Source: JABDKJ01 sp964609215 (GTDB lineage: Bacteria; Bacteroidota; Bacteroidia; Flavobacteriales_D; JABDKJ01). Taken from it: a stretch of DNA of 64,000 nucleotides. A program made the position numbers and the translations under genes. The notes under the pieces were generated by a model that saw only the letters and a program-made list of their open reading frames with translations, made no database searches and was not told the origin of the DNA. Positions 8,653 to 17,675 of the stretch are shown one piece after another; position 1 is the stretch's first letter, and every line of letters begins with the position of its first letter. Location: assembly GCA_964609215.1 (NCBI GenBank), contig CAZSQZ010000002.1:62001-126000 (forward strand), given 5' to 3'.

Positions 8653-9576
8653 TTAACTATACCAATTTGATAAATCTCTTTCAATAAGAGCTTCCAATTT
8701 TAATATATCTTCTTTAAAGTAACTTTTTAAATTAGCTCTAGTTTCATCACTCATTGATTCCCGTCTAAGCACCTTTTTAAGCAATTTATCCCTGAAGTTT
8801 AATAGCATACCTTGAGCCTTATGTGGAAACATTCTGTGAATTCTCTTTGCAAGTTCATTCTTTCTCAAAAAGTTAACCGCAGTCCTACTTCGAGGAATAC
8901 CAGAGGGATTTGCTTGAATATCCTTTTTCACTTGAAAATCATTTACTCCCAAAAAACCAAACAAATCAGAGGCTAAGTTTTGGAATTTTTTGAGATCCTC
9001 GAAAAGAAAGATTTTCACCTCATCAAATTCGTTCTTAAAAGCTTCAACTTGTTTGTAATACATTCCATATTCCAAATAATCGAATCCAGGTCGTATAGAC
9101 TTCCTTTGCTTTATTGATTCGGGTAAAATTGCTTCTTCAAAAGATTTCTGCTCAAAGCCATTCCTAATTAAGAAAGTATAGTGAGAATATGCGCGATCCA
9201 CAGGGTTTCTTAAAATCATAGCAATCTTAACTTTTCTATGGTTATCGCCATAAAACTTCTTGATATTAGCGATGCTCTGTTCGAAGTCATACATATATCC
9301 AATTGATGCTTCACCCATAATTTTAGCATCTGTATCTTTTTTAAATAGACCTATATACTCCATTGGATTCGTTAGAGTATGCTCCACAAAAGACTTTTCA
9401 TATGGGAGTTCACGTCCAAAATATGCGAAGAAGTAGGTTTCCTTGTAAAAATTAGGAACATAGACTTCAGGATGTTGTTGAAGTATTCGATACAAAGTTG
9501 TTGTACCACTTTTCGCTGCTCCAGGAATTATAAAATCTGGTAAAACAACCTTTTTCTTATTCCAAACTCCTTCCAT
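8653..9576 (-). CDS. PAPS-dependent sulfotransferase A
   Basis: A 307-residue cytoplasmic protein of the Sulfotransfer_1 type. The 5'-phosphosulfate loop is AAKSGTTTLY (Lys22), and the 3'-phosphate motif is ILRNPVDRAYSHY (Arg123, Ser131). It should move sulfate from PAPS to a hydroxyl or amine, most likely of the lipid-linked oligosaccharide because it is sandwiched between the flippase and polymerase genes. PAPS can be made by the cysCDN cassette at 17676-20471. Confidence 0.88.
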   Translation of the reverse strand: MEGVWNKKKVVLPDFIIPGAAKSGTTTLYRILQQHPEVYVPNFYKETYFFAYFGRELPYEKSFVEHTLTNPMEYIGLFKKDTDAKIMGEASIGYMYDFEQSIANIKKFYGDNHRKVKIAMILRNPVDRAYSHYTFLIRNGFEQKSFEEAILPESIKQRKSIRPGFDYLEYGMYYKQVEAFKNEFDEVKIFLFEDLKKFQNLASDLFGFLGVNDFQVKKDIQANPSGIPRSRTAVNFLRKNELAKRIHRMFPHKAQGMLLNFRDKLLKKVLRRESMSDETRANLKSYFKEDILKLEALIERDLSNWYS

Positions 9577-9577
9577 T

Positions 9578-10921
9578 CTATTTTGTTAAAAAAGGTATGT
9601 AATACATCTTAATAGCATACTTACGATATATAAAAACTGTGACGACCAAATTCCAAATCAAAAAACAAATTGCTGTACTTAATGCCGGACCCAAAATTCC
9701 ATATTTCGGAATAAAAACCAGGTTCAAGAAAAAGTTAATAGTAATAGTCACTACCATTACGTACATAAATTCTTTTTGATTTCCTGTCATATTCATAAAA
9801 ATACCTGCCAAACCAAAGTAGGCATTGATAAAATAAGCAAGAACAATCACTCTTGTTATCAGAGCTCCATCAGTATATTCTTTTCCAAATAGGTAAAGTA
9901 AATCATCCGCAAAAACAAAAATGAACACCACCAAAGGCAATGTGAGAAATAAATTAAGTCGCTTTATCTTCAGTATAAATGCTTTTATTTTCTCCATTTT
10001 CTTGGACCAAAACAACTTTGAAATTTTTGGAGCAGCTACCCGTTGTAAAGCCAGATTCACAAAGTTTGCAAGAACTCCCATTTTTACTGCAATACCGTAA
10101 ACACCTATATCACCTGAATCAATTTCTTGGAATGATCCCAGCATAACAATATCCATTCTTATAAGAAGGATGAATGAAAGACTGGTAACGATCATAGGAT
10201 ATGATGTCTTTAGATAATAATCGAATTTAAAATTAGATTCTTCACTCAAAACAACATTTTTCCTTAGCTTTTTAAGATACTTTAGGACATCAGGCACCGC
10301 ATATAACAGAATTAAAAAAGAAGCCAAACAAAATGCAAGAATGGGTATATAATTCGCCTCAAAATATTGACTTAAACCTAAGCTTAGTATAAATGTTAGC
10401 CCCCAAATGACAATATACTTTAGAAGCTCTGATTTTCTAAACTGGTTGACACCTCTGTAGAATTCCACAAGTATCCAATAAACTACGTAAGCTGGTAAAA
10501 ACAATCCAAGAATCCGAAGCATGATTTCCATTTCAGGATCATGAAATAGGTGAACACTAAGAGCATTCGCGCCCAAAATATAAATTATCCCCAGAATACA
10601 GGAAAAAAGTAATATGCGCTTGAAAAAACTTCTTAAAATTCGAATAAGCTCCAAATACTTTTCCTTATTCAATAAGTCCGATGCAAACCTGACAATGGAC
10701 TTTTGAAAGCCAAGGCTCACTACTAAAGAGGAGATGATTAAAATAGAACTTGATAATTGGAATAATCCTACTGTTTCCTTACTAAAAAAATGAGTTAAGT
10801 AAAGAAAAAAGACATATGCGATTAAAAATGAAATAGACCGAGAAAAAAAGGAAATTCCTCCTTTCTTAGCAATCTCTAGCAAACCATTTTCTGCAAGGAA
10901 ATAATTTAATTTGCTTTTCAT
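9578..10921 (-). CDS. Wzx-like oligosaccharide flippase (MOP superfamily)
   Basis: A 447-residue polytopic protein with 12-14 hydrophobic segments and the features of the polysaccharide transporter family: an N-terminal 'GISFFSRSISFLIAYVF' helix, 'LGFQKSIVRFASD', and a C-terminal 'GNQKEFMYVMVVTITINF' segment. It should flip the undecaprenyl-linked repeat unit to the periplasm. It starts the minus-strand trio flippase-sulfotransferase-polymerase. The 174 bases upstream are shared with the divergent sulfotransferase gene at 11096. Confidence 0.88.
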   Translation of the reverse strand: MKSKLNYFLAENGLLEIAKKGGISFFSRSISFLIAYVFFLYLTHFFSKETVGLFQLSSSILIISSLVVSLGFQKSIVRFASDLLNKEKYLELIRILRSFFKRILLFSCILGIIYILGANALSVHLFHDPEMEIMLRILGLFLPAYVVYWILVEFYRGVNQFRKSELLKYIVIWGLTFILSLGLSQYFEANYIPILAFCLASFLILLYAVPDVLKYLKKLRKNVVLSEESNFKFDYYLKTSYPMIVTSLSFILLIRMDIVMLGSFQEIDSGDIGVYGIAVKMGVLANFVNLALQRVAAPKISKLFWSKKMEKIKAFILKIKRLNLFLTLPLVVFIFVFADDLLYLFGKEYTDGALITRVIVLAYFINAYFGLAGIFMNMTGNQKEFMYVMVVTITINFFLNLVFIPKYGILGPALSTAICFLIWNLVVTVFIYRKYAIKMYYIPFLTK

Positions 10922-11095
10922 TTATTCAAAATTGGTCTTCGTTTAAATAAGTCTGTTTAGTTTATACGAAAAAATGGCAAAATAGTGACTAAAACAGAAT
11001 ATTCGTCTCAATATATGTAGTTTCACAACTTTAAACACTGAAACCCAGCATCGTGAAGAAACAAATCGTGATTTTTTTCGGTATACACATGAGCA

Positions 11096-11821
11096 ATGAA
11101 AGTTAGCCATAAGCATAAGTATGTTTTTGTTGAGTTACCTATGACTGCATCTTCTGCTGTGGGTCTTGAACTTATAGAAAATTATGATGCGGAAAATTTT
11201 AAAGAAAAACACGCTCTGTATAGAGAATTCTTTAAACAAGCATCTCCAGAAGAGAAAGAATACTTTGTCTTTTCCACTATAAGAAATCCTATAGATGTGG
11301 TGGTATCAAAATATATGAAGTATGTGAATAATCATCACAACTATCACATAAAGAAAAAAAAGTACATGAATGGTGGTATTGATAAATTCATTAGCCCAAT
11401 TCGAGAGAGAAGACGATTTAATTGGGTGCAAAAAAACAAAGCTACTTTTAGTCAGTTCTTATTGAAATACTACACAAAACCATACACTAATTGGAGTATT
11501 ATGGAACACCATAACTTTGACTTTGTTATGCGTTTCGAAAATATTCAGGAAGATTTCAATATAGCATTGAAAAAAATAGGAATTCAGCCTAAAAGAGATC
11601 TACCCGTTAGAAACAAAACGGAAAAGAAAAAAGCACACGAATCCTATTTTGACTCTCTAGAGGCTATTGAGAGAGGCAAATATGTTTTTGGTCCGTTTAT
11701 GCAAAAATGGAATTATGAATTTCCAGAAAACTGGGGAGAAAACACGGTGAGTAAAAAAGCTATTGCTGATTTCAATTCAATAAACAAAGTCAAAAAAATT
11801 TATTGGAAGTATCTTCATTAA
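11096..11821 (+). CDS. Sulfotransferase-like protein B with altered 5'-PSB loop
   Basis: A 241-residue P-loop sulfotransferase-like protein. The 3'-phosphate motif is intact (TIRNPIDVVVSKY, Arg63 and Ser71). The 5'-phosphosulfate loop reads ELPMTASSAVG, so the usual Lys after Pro is Met16. It stands alone on the plus strand between two minus-strand operons, with its own upstream region, and its stop overlaps the next convergent gene by 4 bases. It may sulfate the same polysaccharide; the missing Lys makes activity less certain. Confidence 0.7.
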   Translation: MKVSHKHKYVFVELPMTASSAVGLELIENYDAENFKEKHALYREFFKQASPEEKEYFVFSTIRNPIDVVVSKYMKYVNNHHNYHIKKKKYMNGGIDKFISPIRERRRFNWVQKNKATFSQFLLKYYTKPYTNWSIMEHHNFDFVMRFENIQEDFNIALKKIGIQPKRDLPVRNKTEKKKAHESYFDSLEAIERGKYVFGPFMQKWNYEFPENWGENTVSKKAIADFNSINKVKKIYWKYLH

Positions 11822-12753
11822 GCCAGCCAGTGCTGCAAATCCAAATTCAACATTTTCTCCAGTTCGCTAATATCATCTCGATAAAAATCAACTAAATAAT
11901 TTCTTTCGTCTTCATTGATTTTAGGAAGGTTCTTTGAACTAAAAAGTAATTTTTTCAGATGTTGCCTTTTTTCTCTCGGAACTATAGATTTTGCGACTTT
12001 AATAAGTCCAAATCGATTTAGAAGATAATTCAGGCCTTTAGACCTAGGCAGACTGGCAGAATTATGTGCCTTCGAATCCTCAATTTCAATTTTGGCTATT
12101 CCCAAGAAATCAAAAATTTTATCTAAGCTATTTTGCTTTTTTGAAATTAAGTCTTCAAAAAAACAAACCAATATTTGATCTTTGGAAAAATGCTTGTAAT
12201 ATCTTTTCAACTGCTCTGAATACAATCCTAATTCTAAATAATTATGGCTGACACCCCAACCTTTAAATTCTCTCTTATAATCAAATTCTATCTCTTCAAT
12301 AAAACTCCTATTCAAAACTTTCGCTTCCCTCAGGTTCATTAAATATTGAGAGTATGCTCTTTTAATTGGATTTCTCAACACCACCAAAATCTTTGCTTTC
12401 GGTTGTGCTTTCGCAATAGTTTGAGCAGCACAATTTGATAAAAAATATGAATTACAAATTTCGCCCTTAATAGAATTCAAAGGAGCATCTTTATACAATT
12501 GGAAATATTGATTTTCGTCTCGAACATGAGCAATGTGAACCATATCCCGTTTACCCTTTAAATACTTTTCAATATCCAGAGATGAATCTATTCTATATTG
12601 TTTTTCAAACCTTTCATATTGCATATCACAATCAGAAAAGTGATTAGTTTCTTTAATCGGACCTAAATAAATATTTGGGTGTTGCATAAAGTAGTTATAC
12701 AAAGAGGTCGTACCCCCTTTAACCACCCCAACCACAAAAAAATCTAGATTCAT
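11818..12753 (-). CDS. PAPS-dependent sulfotransferase C
   Basis: A 311-residue sulfotransferase. The 5'-phosphosulfate loop is VVKGGTTSLYNYF (Lys12) and the 3'-phosphate motif VVLRNPIKRAYSQY (Arg127, Ser135). It is the last gene of the minus-strand series that begins with the initiating phosphoglycosyltransferase at 17469, 10 bases after the glycoside hydrolase. A role in sulfating the exopolysaccharide is inferred from this position. Confidence 0.88.
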   Translation of the reverse strand: MNLDFFVVGVVKGGTTSLYNYFMQHPNIYLGPIKETNHFSDCDMQYERFEKQYRIDSSLDIEKYLKGKRDMVHIAHVRDENQYFQLYKDAPLNSIKGEICNSYFLSNCAAQTIAKAQPKAKILVVLRNPIKRAYSQYLMNLREAKVLNRSFIEEIEFDYKREFKGWGVSHNYLELGLYSEQLKRYYKHFSKDQILVCFFEDLISKKQNSLDKIFDFLGIAKIEIEDSKAHNSASLPRSKGLNYLLNRFGLIKVAKSIVPREKRQHLKKLLFSSKNLPKINEDERNYLVDFYRDDISELEKMLNLDLQHWLA

Positions 12754-12763
12754 TATTACTGTA

Positions 12764-14257
12764 TCATTTTGTATTCATGGATAAGTAAGAAAAAGAATAG
12801 GCTGGGATTTCAATAGATTCAGATCGCTCAACTTTATCAAAAAAATGTATATCATTCCATACTTCGTCTTTACGTACTGCACTCATTCCCATACTACTCA
12901 TCAGATTGTCGGCATGAAACCCTCTGACATTCAGGTCTATATTCTTTAAGTAATTTGAAAAATCTATATTGGAAGCTGAGTTTCCTTTGTTTACCATAAA
13001 ACATTGAAATTCTTGCTTTTCTTCTGAATAAACCAAAAGAGTTTTTACGTTTTCATCACTGGTCAAATTTACTTCTGGAATAATTACGGCATCTCTTTCC
13101 AATTCCGAAAACAACTTAAAAACTTGATAAGGGACTCTTTCAAGCACATCTTGTTTTTTTCTGCTCAACATAGCATAGCCAAAACTATTGCTATATAAAT
13201 TATGATAAATCGCCTTTTCTACCTCTGGTCTATTCAGTATCTCTATAATAAAATTAGCATCATAAAGTGCTTGCATAGCTGAGTTGCCATAATGCCTAAA
13301 AACCTCTTTTACATTATACTCCGTTATCCATAGCATAATATCTGGCCCATAAACTTCCTTAAAATAACCAAAGCCCTCTTCAAACATCTGATCACTTTTT
13401 GACAAGGAAGTATTTAATGCACAATCAAACTTGGCCGCAATATCCTCCATAGAATCACATTCTGTTGTTTTTGGATAGAAATGATTTACTATTCCATCAT
13501 AGAAATCTTCTTTGGCCAATTGCTCATTCCAATTTCTAAATCTAGATTTAAGACTGAACCCAGTATTGAAAGGAGGATTTGCTGCTGTAGCGGCAACAGG
13601 AATTTTGGGGTACAGGTTTTTAATTTTTTCTGTTAACCTCTTCGATCTTTTGATGTATTCTGAGGCATCCGGAAAAACAGAATCATAGGCTTTGAAATAG
13701 TTTTCATTACCCAGTTCAATTCCTCTAACTTTTATTCCTTTTTGCACGAAAAAATCTAACAAGGCTAAATTCTCATTATCGTCCGAACTAAAAATATTCA
13801 TCACCAGAACCACATCCGTCTCCAAATCTTGAACTAGCTTAGCAAATAAGTGGGCATAATTTTTTTGCACTTTCCCATCCTCAATGAGCTTCTCTTCTTT
13901 TTTCAAACGAATCATCATTTTTGGATGAACCTGTTTTCCAATTGAAAGGTCAATGTCTTCCTTTTTCAACCCATTGCCCTTACCAAAAAAATGGTAATAG
14001 TTAGATTCAGTACCTCCTGGAAATCTCAAGAAAGGAACATTCAATTTTCTTATTTTTTCAGTAAGTAAAGAAGACGATTCTGGATTCACTTCAAACATAT
14101 GACTGCATGACTGACCAAATACTTCTGCATTTACTTTTACAGGTGTGGAATTAATGTTAAAGCTCTGATCTTCCTCGGACTGCTGCATTTCAGAATTGCA
14201 TGAAAAACCTAAAATAAAAATGGTGGTTAATATGCTTAGATATGATCTAAATTCCAT
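12764..14257 (-). CDS. Lipoprotein glycoside hydrolase, clan GH-A-like (GH51/GH79-like)
   Basis: A 497-residue exported protein with a signal peptide ending in GFSC (Cys20), an acceptable though not ideal lipobox. The catalytic region looks like a (beta/alpha)8 clan GH-A enzyme. It has FLRFPGGTESNYYHF (77-90), comparable to the RYPGGN segment of GH51, then GIELGNENY with candidate acid/base Glu185, NHFYP (258-262), and LWITEYNV with candidate nucleophile Glu313. A small C-terminal beta domain follows. It overlaps the sulfotransferase gene upstream by 22 bases. It may trim or release the polymer made here; the substrate is unknown. Confidence 0.7.
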   Translation of the reverse strand: MEFRSYLSILTTIFILGFSCNSEMQQSEEDQSFNINSTPVKVNAEVFGQSCSHMFEVNPESSSLLTEKIRKLNVPFLRFPGGTESNYYHFFGKGNGLKKEDIDLSIGKQVHPKMMIRLKKEEKLIEDGKVQKNYAHLFAKLVQDLETDVVLVMNIFSSDDNENLALLDFFVQKGIKVRGIELGNENYFKAYDSVFPDASEYIKRSKRLTEKIKNLYPKIPVAATAANPPFNTGFSLKSRFRNWNEQLAKEDFYDGIVNHFYPKTTECDSMEDIAAKFDCALNTSLSKSDQMFEEGFGYFKEVYGPDIMLWITEYNVKEVFRHYGNSAMQALYDANFIIEILNRPEVEKAIYHNLYSNSFGYAMLSRKKQDVLERVPYQVFKLFSELERDAVIIPEVNLTSDENVKTLLVYSEEKQEFQCFMVNKGNSASNIDFSNYLKNIDLNVRGFHADNLMSSMGMSAVRKDEVWNDIHFFDKVERSESIEIPAYSFSYLSMNTK

Positions 14258-15174
14258 TTCTCATATAGATTTACCTTATCTCCCAATATCTCTTGCAGTT
14301 CATTTATATCTTCCTTAAAAAGTTGAGATAAAAATGCTTTATCTTTACTATTCATTTCTATCCTAGAAAGATTCTTATCCCTTATGTTGTCTCTAATTTC
14401 CTGCACTCTTTTTTTACCCAAAATAGCATGATAAATCGGTCTTAATTTACGCTTTAAAAAATAATCACCAGTAATCATTTTTTGCAGTCTTTCATTCTTA
14501 GGCTTCCCAGAAGGATTAAAGGATTTACTGGTATCAAATTTAAACTCTTTGGAAACACCCAGAAATGAGATTATTTCATCCATGAATTTGTTAGGATCCT
14601 TTTTTAAATCTTCATAAAACAAAACCTTGACCTCCTTAAATGCTTTTTTATATGCTTGAACACTTTCTGCATAATAACTCAACCCAGAAAATTGCCACAT
14701 GAAATCAAAACCTTTTGCCTTTCTTTCTTTCTCCTTTTTAATTTCTCTCTTCAAATTTTCCAATTCAAATGAGTATTTTTTGAAATGCATGAAAGATGAA
14801 AATGTTCTTTCAATCGGATTTCTCAATACAATTAAAATCTTGGTCTTAGATCCCGTTAAACTCAAAATTTCAGGAATAGCGTTTTCATGGAAATATAAGT
14901 AACCCGTTCCTACTTCACCTACCAATTTTCCTGCAGCCATATCAGAGTACAGCTTTTCCAGTTCTGATAAATTCCTTACCAAATCCTTTTCTTTTCGTTG
15001 CTTTGGATAGGGCAACAGTTTTTCGGGATAAACATCTCTGATAAAATAAAATGTCTCCTTTTTTGGAATTACTATATCTGGGTGCTGAGCTAAATAATTA
15101 TAGATAGAAGTAGTGCCAGCTTTAGCTGTCCCCACAAAGAGAAAATCTGGAAAATGTATAGGAGATGAACTCAT
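14236..15174 (-). CDS. PAPS-dependent sulfotransferase D
   Basis: A 312-residue sulfotransferase with 5'-phosphosulfate loop GTAKAGTTSIYNYL (Lys18) and 3'-phosphate motif VLRNPIERTFSSF (Arg118, Ser126). It overlaps the WecG-like gene by 4 bases and the glycoside hydrolase gene by 22, so all three are translationally linked. With the copies at 8653, 11096 and 11818 it makes four sulfotransferase genes in 7 kb. Confidence 0.88.
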   Translation of the reverse strand: MSSSPIHFPDFLFVGTAKAGTTSIYNYLAQHPDIVIPKKETFYFIRDVYPEKLLPYPKQRKEKDLVRNLSELEKLYSDMAAGKLVGEVGTGYLYFHENAIPEILSLTGSKTKILIVLRNPIERTFSSFMHFKKYSFELENLKREIKKEKERKAKGFDFMWQFSGLSYYAESVQAYKKAFKEVKVLFYEDLKKDPNKFMDEIISFLGVSKEFKFDTSKSFNPSGKPKNERLQKMITGDYFLKRKLRPIYHAILGKKRVQEIRDNIRDKNLSRIEMNSKDKAFLSQLFKEDINELQEILGDKVNLYEKWNLDHI

Positions 15175-16052
15175 TTAAGAGACAAATATCTATCTTTTAA
15201 TACATGAACCAAAAATAGAGGATTACCAATAACATACCTTTTCCACATTCTTTTAGGTTCCTTAAATAGTCGATATGCCCATTCCATGCCTACCTGCCTC
15301 CAAGCCAAAGGCGCTCGTTGAATAGTTCCGCTGAAAAAATCAAAAAGCCCGCCTGTAGCAAAAGCTGCTTTAGTGTTGATTCTTGAAAAATATTCATCAA
15401 TCCATTTTTCCTGAATGGGCATGCCAAAAGAGACCAACAAAATATCTGGAGTAGTGGAATTAATCAAATTTACTATCTCATCAGATTCTTTTTCCTTATC
15501 AAAATATCCGTGATGAAAACCAGCAATCTTTAAATTTGGCCAAGATACTTTCGCATTTTGAACCATTTTCTCAACGACATCTTCAGATCCTCCAAGGAAA
15601 AATATAGAAAACGATTTCTCTTGTGAAACCTCCATAAGATTGGGGTAAAGATCCGTACCGCAAAGATTATCCTGTAGGGAATATTTTTCAAAAATACCCG
15701 CTAGCTTCATTCCCATACCATCTGGAAAATTCACTTTATTTGAACTCAGTATCTCATAGAAATCAGAATCTTTTTTGGACAGGTTAATAGCATGTGGATT
15801 CAGAAAGTAATAACTACTTTTTTTCCCGTTCTCTATTTTTTCAGAAATCATTTTTAATGCTTCATTGAGCTTAATATTTGTAAATGGAATCCCTACAACC
15901 GAAGCCTTATTTGAAATTGAAGTGTCTTTGGCGTTAGAAAAAATCTCCCAATTTTTATTGAATAATTTTCTGATTAAAATATAGAAAAGAAGAACTATTA
16001 GGAAGGGAACGACAAAAATGAAAACCAAAAAATTGATTAATTTTTGAAACAT
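15171..16052 (-). CDS. WecG/TagA/CpsF-family glycosyltransferase (GT26)
   Basis: A 293-residue GT26 enzyme. It carries NFPDGMGMKLAG (108-119), LFFLGG, DILLVSFGMPIQEKWI, GGLFDFFSGT and the family's C-terminal QRAPLAWRQVGMEWAYRL. Unusually for the core family it has an N-terminal hydrophobic segment (about 8-28), so it is probably membrane-attached. Members add ManNAc(A) or related sugars to a lipid-linked first sugar; it lies 16 bases after the initiating transferase. The WecB homologue at 45339 could provide UDP-ManNAc. Confidence 0.85.
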   Translation of the reverse strand: MFQKLINFLVFIFVVPFLIVLLFYILIRKLFNKNWEIFSNAKDTSISNKASVVGIPFTNIKLNEALKMISEKIENGKKSSYYFLNPHAINLSKKDSDFYEILSSNKVNFPDGMGMKLAGIFEKYSLQDNLCGTDLYPNLMEVSQEKSFSIFFLGGSEDVVEKMVQNAKVSWPNLKIAGFHHGYFDKEKESDEIVNLINSTTPDILLVSFGMPIQEKWIDEYFSRINTKAAFATGGLFDFFSGTIQRAPLAWRQVGMEWAYRLFKEPKRMWKRYVIGNPLFLVHVLKDRYLSLK

Positions 16053-16068
16053 GATAGATAAATTGTTG

Positions 16069-17469
16069 CTATGCTCCCATTTTTTGAAAAGTAATCATAT
16101 TCCAAACCGTTTGCAAAACGATTTTTAAATCTAGAAAAAATGACCAGTTTTGAATATAAAACACATCCATTTTTACTCGTCCATACATTTGACTAATTTC
16201 CTTTGTTTCTCCTCTAAACCCTTTTGCCTGAGCAAGTCCAGTAATTCCCGGCTTAACCCAATGTCTAATCATAAAAGGAGTAATGATTTTCGCATACAAT
16301 TTAGTTTGCTCTAACATGTGAGGTCTTGGGCCAACAACGGACATTTCTCCTTTAAGAACGTTTATGAACTGAGGAATCTCATCTAAGTTAGTCTTTCTCA
16401 AAAAACTACCGATTTTAGTAATTCTGGAATCCCCTGCAGAAGCTTGTTTGGTATCAGATACTGCATTTACCTTCATTGTTCTGAATTTTTTACAGTAGAA
16501 CACCGTGTTGTTTATACCTGATCTTTTTTGATTAAAAAATACTGGACCCTTAGATTCCAGCTTAATTAGAATTCCAAAAATAATATATAGAATGGGGAAA
16601 ATGAAAACAAGCACTACCAAAGAGAATAGAACATCAAATATTCTTTTAAGAGCTTTATTTACTGTCTCCTCTAAAGGTTCCTTGACTACGCTAAGAATTG
16701 GAGTAGGACCTAAATAATCAATATTGACCTGAACAGATTTCTTATTCATAAAATGAATAAACTCATTCAGAAAGTTTACTTTAATATAGTTCAAATGACA
16801 AAACTTGATTAAAGACTTAGTGTTATAATCTGAATAACTGGGTAAGGATAGATAAACCTCATCAATTTTATACTCCAGAAGAAAATCATTCATTTCCGCC
16901 ATTGGTCTAACAATACCAACATCGTATTCTGACTCAAGTTTGAAATCAAAAAAGCCCATAAATTTGTAGCCATACTCCGAATGTTCTATTATCTCATGCA
17001 CAAATTCAATTGAAAAAGGATTAACGCCTACAACTGCTATCCTCCTAAAGTTGAAGCCCTTTTTTCTGTAAAATTTTAAAAATAGCTTGAAGAATATTCT
17101 TGCAATTATCGCTGAGAAAAAGAAAAAGATATACTGATAGAAAATTATTCCCCTTTGATATTGTTCACCTCCTTTAACAACCGTTACGAATGATAATACT
17201 AAGAGCAAACTGAAGACAAACATTTTCATGAAGTCCCATACAATCGTTCTGGTTTTTGTTCTTCTATTCTCTAATTGCTCATTATTTAGAGCCGCTACTA
17301 AAAGCCATGAAAGATTAATAAAAATAAAGAGAACCTGATGGTTGGTATCACCGAAGAAGAAATACTCCCCCTTTAAGTATGCAAAACCCAATATAAAGGA
17401 CAGGTTTAGCATAATAAGGTCGAGGACTATATATAACAATCTCTCGTATTGGGATAGTTTCAGTTTCAT
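16069..17469 (-). CDS. Initiating polyprenyl-phosphate hexose-1-phosphate transferase (WcaJ/WbaP-type)
   Basis: A 466-residue membrane enzyme. Several N-terminal membrane segments are followed by a Rossmann-like CoA-binding-type domain, then the C-terminal bacterial sugar transferase domain: KRIFDVLFSLVVL, KFRTMKVNA, NLDEIPQFINVLKGEMS, VGPRPH and WVKPGITGLAQ. It should transfer a sugar-1-phosphate to undecaprenyl phosphate, the first step of repeat-unit assembly. The start is ATG at 17469. An in-frame TTG at 17481 is rejected because it is part of a -7 promoter element. It begins the five-gene minus-strand series down to 11818. Confidence 0.9.
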   Translation of the reverse strand: MKLKLSQYERLLYIVLDLIMLNLSFILGFAYLKGEYFFFGDTNHQVLFIFINLSWLLVAALNNEQLENRRTKTRTIVWDFMKMFVFSLLLVLSFVTVVKGGEQYQRGIIFYQYIFFFFSAIIARIFFKLFLKFYRKKGFNFRRIAVVGVNPFSIEFVHEIIEHSEYGYKFMGFFDFKLESEYDVGIVRPMAEMNDFLLEYKIDEVYLSLPSYSDYNTKSLIKFCHLNYIKVNFLNEFIHFMNKKSVQVNIDYLGPTPILSVVKEPLEETVNKALKRIFDVLFSLVVLVFIFPILYIIFGILIKLESKGPVFFNQKRSGINNTVFYCKKFRTMKVNAVSDTKQASAGDSRITKIGSFLRKTNLDEIPQFINVLKGEMSVVGPRPHMLEQTKLYAKIITPFMIRHWVKPGITGLAQAKGFRGETKEISQMYGRVKMDVFYIQNWSFFLDLKIVLQTVWNMITFQKMGA

Positions 17470-17478
17470 GTAAAGCGG

Positions 17479-17486
17479 CAAAAGTA
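17479..17486 (-). promoter_or_regulatory. Bacteroidota -7 element for the glycan-initiation operon
   Basis: On the minus strand TACTTTTG matches the consensus TAnnTTTG. It ends 9 bases before the ATG of the initiating transferase, which would give a very short leader. No TTG is seen at the usual -33 distance, so only half of the promoter is supported. Confidence 0.5.
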
Positions 17487-17654
17487 CTGATATTTGTACG
17501 TTATAATACCCTTTTGGTTTCTTAAATATACGGCATTATCGATAATTACAGGTAATTTATCTATGATAAACAAGAAATCATCTATGAATAATGATCGTTT
17601 TATGATAAAAATTCAATCTAATCCCTTAAATAACAAGGAAGCACCTATTTTTTA

Positions 17655-17662
17655 TACTTTTG
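17655..17662 (+). promoter_or_regulatory. Bacteroidota -7 element for cysCDN
   Basis: TACTTTTG matches TAnnTTTG and ends 13 bases before the cysC ATG. The same octamer stands on the opposite strand at 17479-17486, so the 206-base divergent region 17470-17675 probably drives both operons. No clear -33 TTG at 19 bases. Confidence 0.5.
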
Positions 17663-17675
17663 CAATCCCATTTTT

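Noticed and set aside
11050..11076. Direct repeat ATCGTGA (two copies, 16 bases apart) as operator of the sulfotransferase gene
   Set aside because: Only two short copies in AT-rich DNA; could be chance and no matching site is seen elsewhere.
17470..17481. In-frame TTG at 17481 as start of the initiating transferase
   Set aside because: It is the end of the -7 element TACTTTTG; ATG 17469 is the natural start.
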